In this document: piece after piece, positions 54,714 through 64,000 of the stretch
Layout of the letters: each line of letters opens with the position of its first letter
Position numbering within the stretch: position 1 is the stretch's first letter
Origin: Dama dama
Taxonomy: Eukaryota; Chordata; Mammalia; Artiodactyla; Cervidae
Assembly: GCF_033118175.1 (NCBI RefSeq)
Contig: NC_083685.1
Location: 127,344,501-127,408,500 of the forward strand
Direction of reading: 5' to 3'
Length of the DNA stretch: 64,000 bases
Notes under the pieces: generated by a model
What the model saw: only the letters and a program-made list of their open reading frames with translations
Databases searched by the model: none
What the model was told of the DNA's origin: nothing
Program-made: the position numbers and the translations under genes

Positions 54714-55104
54714 CTGCACTGCTATTATTAATGAAGGACGTTAATAAAGAGATCCCAGTGCACATTGTGGGGGCTTCCTAAAGTCCCTCTCCTTCCATCC
54801 TGCTTCTGGGTTCCTGGGAATAACAGACTGGACAGATTCCCAGAGGGCCAGTCCCTCTCCAACCCCCGGCCAAGTCTAGAATGATTTCAATACACTGCCA
54901 CCCCCGCAAAGACCCGCCCCCAGAGGGACCCCTGGAGAAGCCCAGTCAGATGTTCACGCTGGAGGGATATTTAAACTTTGGGGATAATGTCAGCCCTGTG
55001 GGAGCATCCTGTCCACACTGATTTCTCATCTCCTAGGACAGTATGTGGCCCAGACATCTGTTGATGTTTTAAGTGGGTTTTAAGCCATTGCCTTTCAGCC
55101 AATT
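54714..55104. other. Unique sequence
   Basis: No repeat or exon layout recognised. Confidence 0.4.
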
Positions 55105-55300
55105 GGGCTTCTGTGGTGGCTCAGACGATAAAGAATCTGCCTGCAATGCAGGAGACCCAGGTTCAGTCCCTTGGTCAGAAAGATCCCCTGGAGAAGGGTA
55201 TGGCAACCCAATCCAGTATTCTTGCCTGGAGAATGCCATGGACAGAGGAGCCTGGCGGGCTACAGTCTGTGGGGTTGGACATGATTGAGCCACTAATACT
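55105..55300 (+). mobile_element. Bov-tA SINE
   Basis: Forward copy from 'gggcttctgtggtggctcag' to 'gacatgattgagccactaat', lacking the 'cgcaaagagt' block. Confidence 0.9.
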
Positions 55301-55319
55301 TTTATACTTTTTGGCCAGA

Positions 55320-55590
55320 GTCCCCCTTTTTTTAAATTTTTTTTGCTTTTTACCATGGAACATTTTAAACAGACATACTAGGGGGAGAATCCTTTGATAA
55401 CAATACATCTCTATATGCCTGTCACCCAGCTTCAGCAATTTTTCAGCCAAAATTACCTCGTATATACACACATATATATATATTGCTTTTATTATAGAAA
55501 TTTGTAAACATACACACAGGAAATAGGAGCCTGCTTTCATTAACCCCACATGTGCAACCCAGCCTCAACAAGACTTGTCAGCAACAGCAA
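55320..55590. repeat. Old interspersed repeat, family unassigned
   Basis: 'tttaccatggaacattttaa' and 'gcctgtcacccagcttcagc' recall a common old mammalian element. Contains a TA/CA tract at about 55460-55480. Confidence 0.35.
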
Positions 55591-55591
55591 C

Positions 55592-55818
55592 TCGGCTCCG
55601 CCGCCCTGAAAGCAATCATGACCATTTTAGGGCCACCCTCTTGGACAGTAACCAAATCAGAATATTTCCAAGCTGTTTAGGGAGAGACAAACCCAACGTC
55701 TTATAATTATTTCCAACTTCCTTACTGGAAAGAGATCCGAAAAGTGGCTTTCTCTCTTGCCTTTGATGTGAGAGGCAGCCCCCCAGCGCCAGCCGGTGCC
55801 CGGGTAAACGCAGACGTG
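55592..55818. other. Unique sequence
   Basis: No repeat recognised; leads into the motif cluster at 55820. Confidence 0.35.
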
Positions 55819-55819
55819 G

Positions 55820-56115
55820 AGACGTGTCTATATAAAAGCACCCCACCCCCCAACAGGTCATTATCTGTGTTTATCTTATCAGGATAATACTAAACCAGGC
55901 CCACTCAGAACAAGGCGTTTAGTCTTTGCAGCCCGGGCTTCTGTTCCTAGTCGCCAGTTCAGTTTATGAATCCACTGTCCCCGGCGGAGAACAATTTGAA
56001 AGGCGACATTGTTTCTGGACAAGGCTGTAACTGTGATAACGGGCCTGTGTGGCTCCTGGCTGGTAATAAATTGCCACGGCCCCGGGGTTGCGGCGGGCGG
56101 GGGGCGGGGGGGGGC
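55820..56115. promoter_or_regulatory. Candidate promoter/enhancer: TATA, CACCC, four GATA sites, SOX pair, G-quadruplex
   Basis: TATATAAAAG at 55829-55838 is a strong TATA-type sequence, followed by CCCCACCCCCC (55841-55851). GATA motifs (TTATCT 55861 and 55871, TTATCA 55876, GGATAA 55882) give four sites in 27 bases. AACAAT (55990) and ATTGTT (56008) are inverted SOX-type sites, and another TGATAA lies near 56034. A G-rich block at 56084-56114 has runs of 4, 3, 6 and 9 G. The whole stretch is repeat-free. Function is inferred. Confidence 0.35.
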
Positions 56116-56835
56116 TTGGCAGAGGACTGAAACCTCTGCGTTTTCTCCTTTTTTTCTAAGCCCATCCCGATGGCCACGTAGAGGTCAGATCAGACAGAAG
56201 GCTGTTTTCTGGGTCCCCAGGATCATGGAGTGATGGGGTCGGCTCTCCAGGGCGTGGTCCCCGCCGGGAACACATCCCCGGTTGTGACTCAGTGTTTCTG
56301 AGGGGAACGGCACAGCCATGGTGACCTGATCCAGGGATTTACCCTGCAGTACAGCGAGCTCATTGTTCTGGACACTTGGGAGGTTTTTTGGCTCCTCTGA
56401 GTTGGTTTGATGGCAGTGGGCAACTGATGGAAATTTTGGGTGGGTCAAAACCTCTGCCTGGCCCCCTGCTTCCAACCGCATCCTGGTCCTTAGGGGCAGC
56501 AGATATGGAAGAGAGATGCCTTCATCTAGGAGTGGGGGTTTTCGCAGTCGAATGACATACACAGAAGTACTTTGCAAAACCATGAAAGGCCATGTGAAAA
56601 TTGATGCTATTAGCAGAAAAGAAATAAGAATGCTATGTGCACAGCGTAGCTGAAAGCATTGGGTTCAGACAGCCATCACCCGAGGCCACGGTCCTAAGTT
56701 CCCTGTGCAAAAAGCAGATATGCTAAAATATTTCACATGAGGTGGTTGTGTAAAGCATCTAGCATAGGGAGAACCCACAGCAGGGCTCAAAAATGTTGGC
56801 AATGTTAATATAACACAGGCATTATCTATAGCGGG
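56116..56835. other. Unique sequence; MIR-like 3' end near 56690-56810
   Basis: 'aaagcatctagcatagggag' followed by 'gctcaaaaatgttggcaatg' resembles the MIR 3' end. No exon recognised. Confidence 0.4.
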
Positions 56836-57055
56836 CCTTCCCAGGTGGCGCTAGTGGTAAAGAACACGCCTGCTAATGCAGGAGATGAAAGGGACTGACG
56901 TCCGATCCCTGGGTCGGGAAGATCCCCTGGAGGAGGGCATGGCAACCCACTCCTGTATTCTTGCCTGGAGAATCCCATGGACAGAGGAGCCTGGCGGGCT
57001 ACAGTCCGCGGCATCGCAAAGAGTCGGGCATGAGTGAAGAGACTTAGCATGCGCG
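56836..57055 (+). mobile_element. Bov-tA SINE
   Basis: Full forward copy from 'ccttcccaggtggcgctagt' to 'gtgaagagacttagcatgcg', with a short extra block after 'gcaggagatgaaagg'. Confidence 0.92.
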
Positions 57056-57239
57056 CATATTATCTATAATGATATTTATGTATAATAAATAGGGGTTCAT
57101 GAAGGCACTGAAAAGAGTAAGTAGGTCTTCTCTGTGGGTAAATTGGAAGGCTCCTGATGAGGTCTGGCAGTGAATTAGAAGATGTATACGGAAATGAGAG
57201 TTAGGGGCAATGAGTGTTCCATTGAGGAGCATAAGGGTT

Positions 57240-57460
57240 TGTTTTTTCTTTATTGTAGTATAGTTGATTTAATAATATTGTGTTAGTTTATATATATGCA
57301 TTGTGCACATACACATATTCTTTTCGCTCATAGGTTATTACAAAATATTGACTGTAGTTCCCTGCACTATACAGTGGATCCTTGTGGTTATCTATTTTAT
57401 ATATAGTGGTGTATGTATGTTAATCCCAACCTCCTAATTCATCCTTCCCCTAGAGAATGT
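57240..57460 (-). mobile_element. L1 3' end
   Basis: Reverse 3'UTR: 'gtatagttgatttaataata', 'aggttattacaaaatattga', 'ttaatcccaacctcctaatt'. A truncated piece of the artiodactyl L1. Confidence 0.8.
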
Positions 57461-58085
57461 TTTTCTTTATGTTAGGTGGTGGACCACCCGTGGAGGTTTT
57501 GGAATAAAATGAGCACTGTGAGCAGGTGTCCATTCAGCCTTCTAGGGGAAAGAGAAATAGGTTTGGAGTCTGAACTCAGTTTAAATGTGCAAGTGTCACT
57601 TAACCCCCCAGCCCCTGGTCTCTGGTCTGTAGGTTGAGAATTTGTATCTGCCACCTCACACCCTGCAGCTGTCCTGGCAGGCACCTTTGAAATGGTGACT
57701 GGGATTGTTTGTGCTTTAGAAAGATCACCTGTCGTCGGTGGAGGGGGAGGATAGGGGTCGGCTGAAGGGAGAAGCAACTCGGGGCAGAGGCCAGAGTCAG
57801 GATGGGGTGAGGACCCAAGTGCAGACCTCAGCTCTGCCGCTCCTTCCCACCCCTGAATCTCAGCCGAAACCCCCAGCCCGCCCCCACCCCCATTTCCTCT
57901 TGATCCCGCCAGCAACCTGTTTCCTGCTGAGCCCTTCGCAAGCGATAATTATATATGCTTTTCTCTTCACTTAATTATTATCTGTCTCCTGGCAGGCGCT
58001 CTGCCCCACACCTGGGTCTGCTTCACCCCACCTGGCATCCAGGTGTTACGGATGCCCCCCCACCCCTGGATTAGTTCCCGCGGCC
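57461..58085. other. Unique sequence
   Basis: No exon layout accepted; a 147-codon minus-strand open frame (57472-57915) has no recognisable domain. Confidence 0.35.
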
Positions 58086-58089
58086 GCCC

Positions 58090-58350
58090 TAACTAATTAC
58101 TGCAAACCGGGTGGCTTAAAGCAACCGAGGTGGATTGGCCCACAGTTCTGGAGGCCGGAAGTCAGTCGGGGACAAGGTGCCGGCCGCCTTCCCTCTGAGG
58201 CCTCCCGGGGAGCATCCTTCCGGGTCCCCGCCAGCTTCCGGTGGCTCCAGTGACCCCGGCTCTCCGCAGCTTGACTCCACCTCAGGCGCACAGCAACTAG
58301 AGAAAGGCCACATAGCAGTAAAGACCCAGCACAGCCGAAAAGAGCACAGT
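58090..58350. repeat. Old repeat followed by CHR SINE tail
   Basis: 58095-58260 ('gggtggcttaaagcaaccga', 'cacagttctggaggccggaa', 'cagcttccggtggctcca') matches the same old element as 11545-11700. 58281-58350 is a CHR 3' tail in forward orientation ('agacccagcacagccgaaaa'). Confidence 0.55.
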
Positions 58351-58351
58351 A

Positions 58352-59575
58352 ACTAACTAAACAGACTTATTACAAAATGAATCATCTGCTCGGCGAAGAT
58401 CCACAGAAGATCTTTCCCCTGCTCAGCACCGGGCCCATCCTCAATTGGGTCAGCTGGAATCAGTGGCCACAGGGGGACATGGCTGTCATACGTGAGCCTG
58501 ATGTATCCCCAGGACCTGCAGTGGCCTGGGAGAACCCGTGTGCTGAAAAAGGCAAGCCACAGGGGACCCAGACTGCAGAAGCCCAGGTTGACGGCAGCCT
58601 CATAGGGTCTGGAGGAGCGTCCCCTGAGTTATCCTTGGTCACTGTTGCCGGGGCGGGCTGTGCCGCTTTGCCCCAACCCAGCACAGTGGCTCCGTCGACC
58701 TCCCTGGTTAGAGAGAATGGTCCTCTGTCCTGGCTGGCTGGCTTCTTAGCGTTTCCTGCCCCCCTTTTATGATGTGTTACTTTGCTTGTAAATCGTCCGT
58801 CCGCCCCACAAGCCGGACACCTGCATCATTGATTGCTCCAGGAAGTGGTGCCGCGAACGCTCCGGTGACCTCAGCTGCGGGGACCCCAGAGGCTTCCCCA
58901 GACCGAGTGAGTCCAGGAGCCCGGCCTCTGACTCATGAGCTGTCCAGAGAGCCTGGCAAACCCAGCTTCTGTTGTAGCCTGTGGATAATCCCAAACCATT
59001 AACAGAAATTAACCCCATGGCTCCTTGGGGGCCAACGCGAGAGCAGAGAAACCTCTTTTGTGAGTCACGGCAAATATTTACCCTCGAAAGCTTGACTGGG
59101 AAACCGTCTTAAGCTCTTGGGTGGCACGACCCTGGGCCTTAAAGGGCCCCTCTGCCAGCTGCGGTCTGGTGTGCAGGGTTGAAGAGGCAAGATGACTCCC
59201 TTGCCTTGAGCCTGGGAAGGGCCCCCAAGCTGCCGGACCTCAGAGAGGAAGCCTGGGGCTCGGCCCTCCCCAGGGAGATGGAAGCCGTCGGCGTCACTGA
59301 GACTCGTGGGCTCCCTGACGACCGTGCTTTGGTGTCCTGGCTCCGTGTTTGTAAGTGGGGTTTTCTCCCGGGTCACCCCTTTGCTTCTCAGTAGAAGCTT
59401 TCATAGGCCAAGCTCGAGGTGTGACATCCTCTGCTGACCCAGTTCTGCCCTCCACATCGCATCACATCACATCAGCCTTGAGGAAATGCAGAAGCAGACC
59501 CAGAGCCATCATGGCATTGGATAGCTTTCTCCTCTCTTCCGTCGGAGTGTCTTTTCTCTTTCTTATTATTATTTA
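58352..59575. other. Unique sequence
   Basis: 59272-59350 (+) has an acceptor-like CCCTCCCCAG and a donor-like GTAAGTGG with an open frame, but the pyrimidine tract is short; not called as an exon. Confidence 0.35.
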
Positions 59576-59837
59576 CTTATTTTTGGCTGCACTAGGTCAT
59601 TGCTTCTCTCTCGTTGCAGTGTGCAGGCTTCTTATTGCTGTGACTTCTCCCGCTGCAGAGCCCAGGCTCCAGGGCAGGCAGGCTTCAGTAGTTGCAGCAT
59701 GCGGGCTCCTTAGTTGCAGATCACAGGCTCAGTTGCCCCTTGGCCTGTGGGACCTTAGTTCCCGGACTAGGGATTGAACCCGAGTCCCCTGCATTGGCAG
59801 GAGGATTCCTCCCCACTGGACCACCAGTGAAGTCTCA
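59576..59837 (-). mobile_element. CHR-type SINE
   Basis: Full reverse copy: 'tttttggctgcactaggtca', 'caggcttcagtagttgcagc', head 'cactggaccaccagtgaagt'. Confidence 0.92.
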
Positions 59838-61690
59838 GGAGTGTCTGCTCGATCCATCCAGCCACCCATCCCTCCGTCCTTCCACCCAGGACCTATGGAG
59901 AGCTAGCTACCTGGAAAGATCCGATGAGTCTTCTGCCAACCACAAGTTAATGGGCAGGGGGGACGTGGCAAGTAGGAGGAAATCCCCCCACCCCGAAGAT
60001 TTTTCAGGAAGCAGAGCCTTCTTGAGAAGGTAGTTGACCATGTGACATGTTTTCAGTCTGAGGGTCTAGTGCCCGCACCGTCCTGGACTCTAGAGCAGGA
60101 AAGGAAATAAGTCTTGTAAAGACTCCGAGCAAGGGGTCTTCTCTCAGAGGCTGGTCCCCTCGGAGGGACTAGGCGCCAGTGGACCGTGTTCGTTTTGTTT
60201 TGTGTGGCCGACTTTCTGCTCTTGTTTTAAAGAAACAGGTGCCTCAAGGTAATGCTATAGGTTTTACCTTGTTCAGATTTGAACTTTCACCAGGCACTGG
60301 AGATTGACTCATAAGTCAAGCAGTTATATAAATAAGAGGGTTGATAAGGAGATAGCTGAGACTCCACTGAATAAACAGCTTCCTCAGGGTGGAAATAGCC
60401 TCGTGGCCAAGTTACAGGTAATGGTCTGGACATGGAAGTTCCCCCAGACATAGTAATGGAGACCCTTAGCTTTAAAAAAAAAAACACTGCATAAAAAGCA
60501 CTTTAAAAAAAATCCTGCTGGTCCAGTGGTTAGGATTCAGAGCTTTCACTGCTGTGACCCAGATTCCATCCTTGGTTGGGGAGCTGAGATCCTGTGAGCC
60601 ACAGGACATAGCCAAAAAAAAAGATAATGTAAAGCTTTGGTGGGGGGGTGGGGTGGGCAATGAGTTTCTAAGAGTCCAGTTAGGAAGAAGTTCAAAATCA
60701 GCTTGACACACCTGTCTGCCTACACTAGGCTCTGCTATTGACCCATCCGTAGTTTTGTAGCCGAAAGTGGGGTCTGGCTACTCGCTGTTTAAACGCCATT
60801 AAAGAAGCAAAGTTGGTGGAAAGGAAAGTTTGCTTTAGTTTGGATGCTGCGGGGTGGGGGTGGCTGTGGACACCTGTCCAAAGGCTGACTCTGCCTCCCT
60901 CCCCACACTGACAATCGACAATCAGGCAAGAAGGAGGGGGCCACATGCTGAAACAGCACAGTCAGCTCTGACAGTCATCTTGAAATTGGTCGTCGGTGGT
61001 CTGACCAGCGTCATCTTGATTGTTTCAGGTACAGCTGTAATCTTCAGGATCGCTTTCAGGGTCGGTTTGTTCCCATTTCCTTGAGGCCAGTTCTTGGGAT
61101 TCTGGCAGCTTATGTTGAGCCTACAGCCTGGTCATTATAGTTAACTTCTCCCACCTGGTGGTGGGGTTTCAGTATCTGTAAGACAACTCATATTCCCAGA
61201 ATATGGCTTAGAATATTATCTACAGCCCTTGAGAAGGAACTAACGCATTGACTACATTATTATTATTATTTAGTCTCGTTTGATTTGACTGTTTTCCTTT
61301 GTTTCTGCATGTTCTCACTTCTGAGATTAAGCTTCTTTGGCTAAAGTTTGTCCACAGACAGAGGGCAGGTGGGGGGCATGGGGGGCGAGGACCATAGCAT
61401 CCTGCTCCATTTTAGCTTCGGGGGAAAATGGTTCTGCCTCACTTAAGGCGGAGGGTCCACAGCGGTGATGGAGGAGCAGGAGGGGACAGCAGAGCGAGGA
61501 GGATGGGCCCTCTGGCTCCTCTCCTCCCCCGCCGCCCTCGTTTGACCTCTCCTGACCCACCATCCCCCACTCCTGCCTCCCTCCGCTCCTCTACCCACAC
61601 CAGCATCGTGAACACTCAAAGTCACCCTTCTAATCATGTTACGTCACAGCCCCCACCTGTCCTCAGACAAGCACCAAACCCAGAACACGT
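59838..61690. other. Unique sequence with one small SINE
   Basis: A short tRNA-type SINE lies at 60515-60630 (listed). The rest, including an AT-rich stretch at 61140-61330, shows no recognised repeat or exon. Confidence 0.4.
60515..60630 (+). mobile_element. tRNA-type SINE fragment (CHR-like)
   Basis: 'ctgctggtccagtggttagg' to 'ccacaggacatagccaaaaa', ending in an A run. Confidence 0.75.
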
Positions 61691-61694
61691 GGCT

Positions 61695-61945
61695 CGGCAA
61701 TTCCACTCCTGTTTTCTGCCCCGAATGACCAAGACAGGTGTCCCCACGAAAACTTGTACGCCCAGCGCTGTTCACAATAGCCGAAAGGCAGAAGCCATCC
61801 ACATCTCCAGCCATGGATAAACGGATGAACAAAATGGGGTGGATCCACGCAATAGGATGCTGACTTAGCCATGAAAAGGAATAAAGTACTAGCACACGTA
61901 ACGCAGATGAACTCTGGAAACACGGTGAAAAGTGAAGAAGCCACC
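61695..61945 (+). mobile_element. Old L1 (L1M-type) 3'UTR fragment
   Basis: 'gtccccacgaaaacttgtac', 'gctgttcacaatagccgaaa', 'cagccatggataaacggatg', 'agccatgaaaaggaataaag' are in the order of an old L1 3'UTR. Confidence 0.8.
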
Positions 61946-62265
61946 CCCTAGAGGCCACGGGTCTCTTGCAGCCATCTCCTCCTGTTCACAGGACACTGGC
62001 CCAGAGGCTCCTTGTTGCGAACCTGAGTCTTCCCGTGTCGCAGGTTGTCCTGGCCGGCAAGCTCTTGACCTCGTTGGCCCTGAAGCTAACAAATGTGTAG
62101 AGCCAAGTTCCCCCTGCCTACCCATCCCTGCGCCACTCATCTTTGCCGGCTGGAGGAGCTAGCAGGAAGTTCCAAGCCCCCCAAAACTCCTTTCATTTGC
62201 AAAGGAGTATCAACCCTCCCTGGGTTCAGGAAGCCCAGGTCGGGTGTTGGACTGACTACGTATTC
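61946..62265. other. Unique sequence
   Basis: No repeat recognised; leads directly into the BovB. Confidence 0.4.
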
Positions 62266-62785
62266 ACAGACCAATCTAGACAGCATATTAACAAGCAGAG
62301 ACATTACTTTGTCAACAAAGGTCCATCTAGTCAAGGCTATGGTTTTTCCAGTGGTCATGTATGGATGTGAGAGTTGGACTATAAAGAGAGCTGAGCGCAG
62401 AAAAATTGATGCTTTTGAACTGTGGTGTTGGAGAAGACTCTTGAGAGTCCCTTGGACTGCAAGGAGATCCAACCAGTGCGTCCTAAAGGAGATCAGTCCT
62501 GGGTGTTCATTGGAAGGACTGATGTTGAAGCTGAAACTCCAGTACTTCGGCCACCTGATGCGAAGAGCTGACTCATTTGAAAAGACCCTGATGCTGGGAA
62601 AGATTGAGGGCAGGAGGAGAAGGGGGCGATGATGAGACAGTTGGATGGCATCACCAACTTGATGGACATGGGTTTGGGTAAACTCTGGGAGTTGGTGATG
62701 GACAGGGAGGCCTGGCATGCCGCGGTTCATGGGGTCACAAAGAGTCGGACATGACTGAAGGACTGAACTGAACTGAACTGAATCT
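62266..62785 (+). mobile_element. BovB LINE 3' end with reverse-transcriptase C-terminal remnant
   Basis: Forward copy from 'accaatctagacagcatatt' to the GAACT tail at 62762-62781. The open frame encodes the BovB C-terminal region (VMYGCESWTIKRAE, LMLKLKLQYFGHLMRR) and is broken at 62632 by a frameshift/stop. 5'-truncated. Confidence 0.93.
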
Positions 62786-63059
62786 CTTCCTGGACACGGA
62801 GGGATGCAGGGACCAAGGGACACACACATTCTCACTCCATGCAGACAGCCAGCAGTTTCACACCAGAGCTCAAAGCTCCCTGTTCAGTTTGCACCAGGCG
62901 CGAGGTTCAATCCTGCTCCCTGAAGGGGGAGGAGCAGGTGGTGTTCAGCTTTGAACTTGGTCCACGTGCCCCAAGGATAAGTGAAGGTACAGCTCAGTCT
63001 AAACAAGGGCCTAGGGAGGAAAAATCCCTGCTCTTTAAGTTTTGTCCTGGCCAGGAGCC
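62786..63059. other. Unique sequence
   Basis: No repeat recognised; flank of the CpG-rich block. Confidence 0.4.
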
Positions 63060-63500
63060 AGGCAGAGAGGGCCCTGGGACGGCGGCTGCGCAGCGTCTGT
63101 TATTCAGCTGCGGAGCATTCAGCTCCGAAGGTCGTGCCCGGGAGATTGTCATGCGGCTGGAAAAGAAAGGAGTCTTTCAGCCCCTCTCTCTCGTTTGGCC
63201 CGCGCGGCAGCTTTGGCTGAGCCGCCCTTTCGGAGTTTCCTCTCGGCGTGATGGGTCTATGCTGTCCAGATGTGGGGAACGCGATGGTGTGGGGTTGGCG
63301 CTTTCCAGATGTGTGCCGGCAGGAAAAGTGAGCTTTGGCCGAGGCGGGGGCCTGTCTCCGCAGCCCCCGGAATCCGGACGACCCACAATGCCATCGCTGT
63401 GTGGGAGTCACAAAGCTCGGGGGTCTGGCAAAGAGCTCCTGGGGGCACCCGGGTAACCCCCTTATTGTACAGCTGGAGACGTCGGGGCCAGGGGGTCGTG
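63060..63500. promoter_or_regulatory. CpG-rich block (possible CpG island)
   Basis: My count over 63061-63420 is about 29 CpGs in 360 bases at roughly 60% G+C, an observed/expected ratio near 0.9. Repeat-free. Open frames of 129-205 codons overlap on both strands, as expected in CpG-rich DNA, so none is called as a gene. Confidence 0.5.
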
Positions 63501-63679
63501 ACACGCTGGCTACTGACTGCCTGCAGCTGGGAGCCGACCAGACCTCAGGTTTTGCTAGAACCCACGGGCCCGTGTCTGTGCGCAGGTCTGTCTCCTCAGC
63601 GTGCACCTGGCACTCTTCTAGGTTCTTGGGGACAGACAAGGATTCCCAGCTTGTTCTGATGCCAGGTCAGATGTTGTCC

Positions 63680-63915
63680 AGTCAGTCAGTCGTGTCCGAC
63701 TCTCTGCGACCCCTTGGACTACAGCACTCCAGGATTCCCTGTCCCTCACTCTCACCCGGAGCTTGCTCAAACTCATGTCCATTGAGTCAGTGGTGCCATC
63801 CAACCATCTCATCCTCTGTCGTCCCCTTCTTCTCTTGCCCTCAATCTTTCCCAGCATCTGGGTCTTTTCCAATGAGTCGGCTCTTTGCATCAGGCGGCCA
63901 AAATATTGGAGCTTT
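63680..63915 (-). mobile_element. BovB LINE 3' end
   Basis: Reverse copy starting with CAGT units and running to 'gcggccaaaatattggagct'. The minus-strand frame across it is the usual BovB C-terminal remnant. Confidence 0.9.
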
Positions 63916-64000
63916 GGGAGGTAACGAATGAACAATCGACATAAAAAATAAGTAGATTATGCAGAAGGTTAGAAGGTAGGAGTTGCTGTCAGGAAAAAGG
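63916..64000. other. Unique sequence to window end
   Basis: Short flank; nothing recognised. Confidence 0.4.

Noticed and set aside
59272..59350. Plus-strand exon-like segment with GTAAGTGG donor
   Set aside because: Short pyrimidine tract and no clear branch point; overlaps chance frames.
62093..62632. 179-codon plus-strand open frame
   Set aside because: Unique flank fused by chance to a 5'-truncated BovB.

Overview
The window is nuclear DNA from a ruminant, most likely a bovid (cattle, sheep, goat or a close relative). The evidence is the repeats: about 30 Bov-tA/BovA SINEs, about ten BovB (RTE-type) LINE copies, CHR-type tRNA SINEs, artiodactyl L1 3' ends and one bovine-type mariner MITE, over a layer of old mammalian repeats (MIR, L2, L1M, MER5, MER20). 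The species cannot be fixed from this. There are no bacterial, plasmid, phage or CRISPR features.

No complete protein-coding gene is visible. The long open frames are BovB reverse-transcriptase remnants (near 13.8, 43.5 and 62.1 kb), SINE read-through, or frames kept open by a 66-bp tandem repeat (30.2-30.6 kb). A few short segments have the layout of spliced exons. The best are at 32403-32472 (+) and 17193-17257 (-); weaker ones lie at 32868-32968 (+) and 22381-22550 (+). All need transcript or conservation evidence.

Layout: 0-16 kb is repeat-rich, with a CHR SINE that seems to have carried flanking DNA, an L1 nested in an L1, SINEs in L1, and a 5'-inverted BovB in L1 with a clean target-site duplication. 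16.5-19.5 kb is mostly unique and holds a candidate exon, a CCAAT cluster and a CTCF-type motif. 19.5-30 kb mixes SINEs with unique DNA. 30.2-31.1 kb holds a GC-box minisatellite between two copies of a 45-bp sequence. 32.3-37.3 kb holds candidate exons, an unidentified coding-like relic, a second 5'-inverted BovB and homeodomain-motif clusters. 39.5-40.1 kb is a CpG island. 42.2-43.4 kb is an old L1 interrupted three times. 44-55 kb is dense SINE/LINE. 55.8-56.1 kb has a TATA/CACCC/GATA/SOX motif cluster. 63.06-63.5 kb is a second CpG-rich block.

The window is best read as intergenic or intronic DNA with a few possible regulatory elements. I found no previously undescribed biological system. 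The GC-box array with its duplicated splice-donor-like flank is the most unusual structure. Repeat boundaries were judged by eye and are good to about 5-20 bases; family names rest on remembered consensus patterns.
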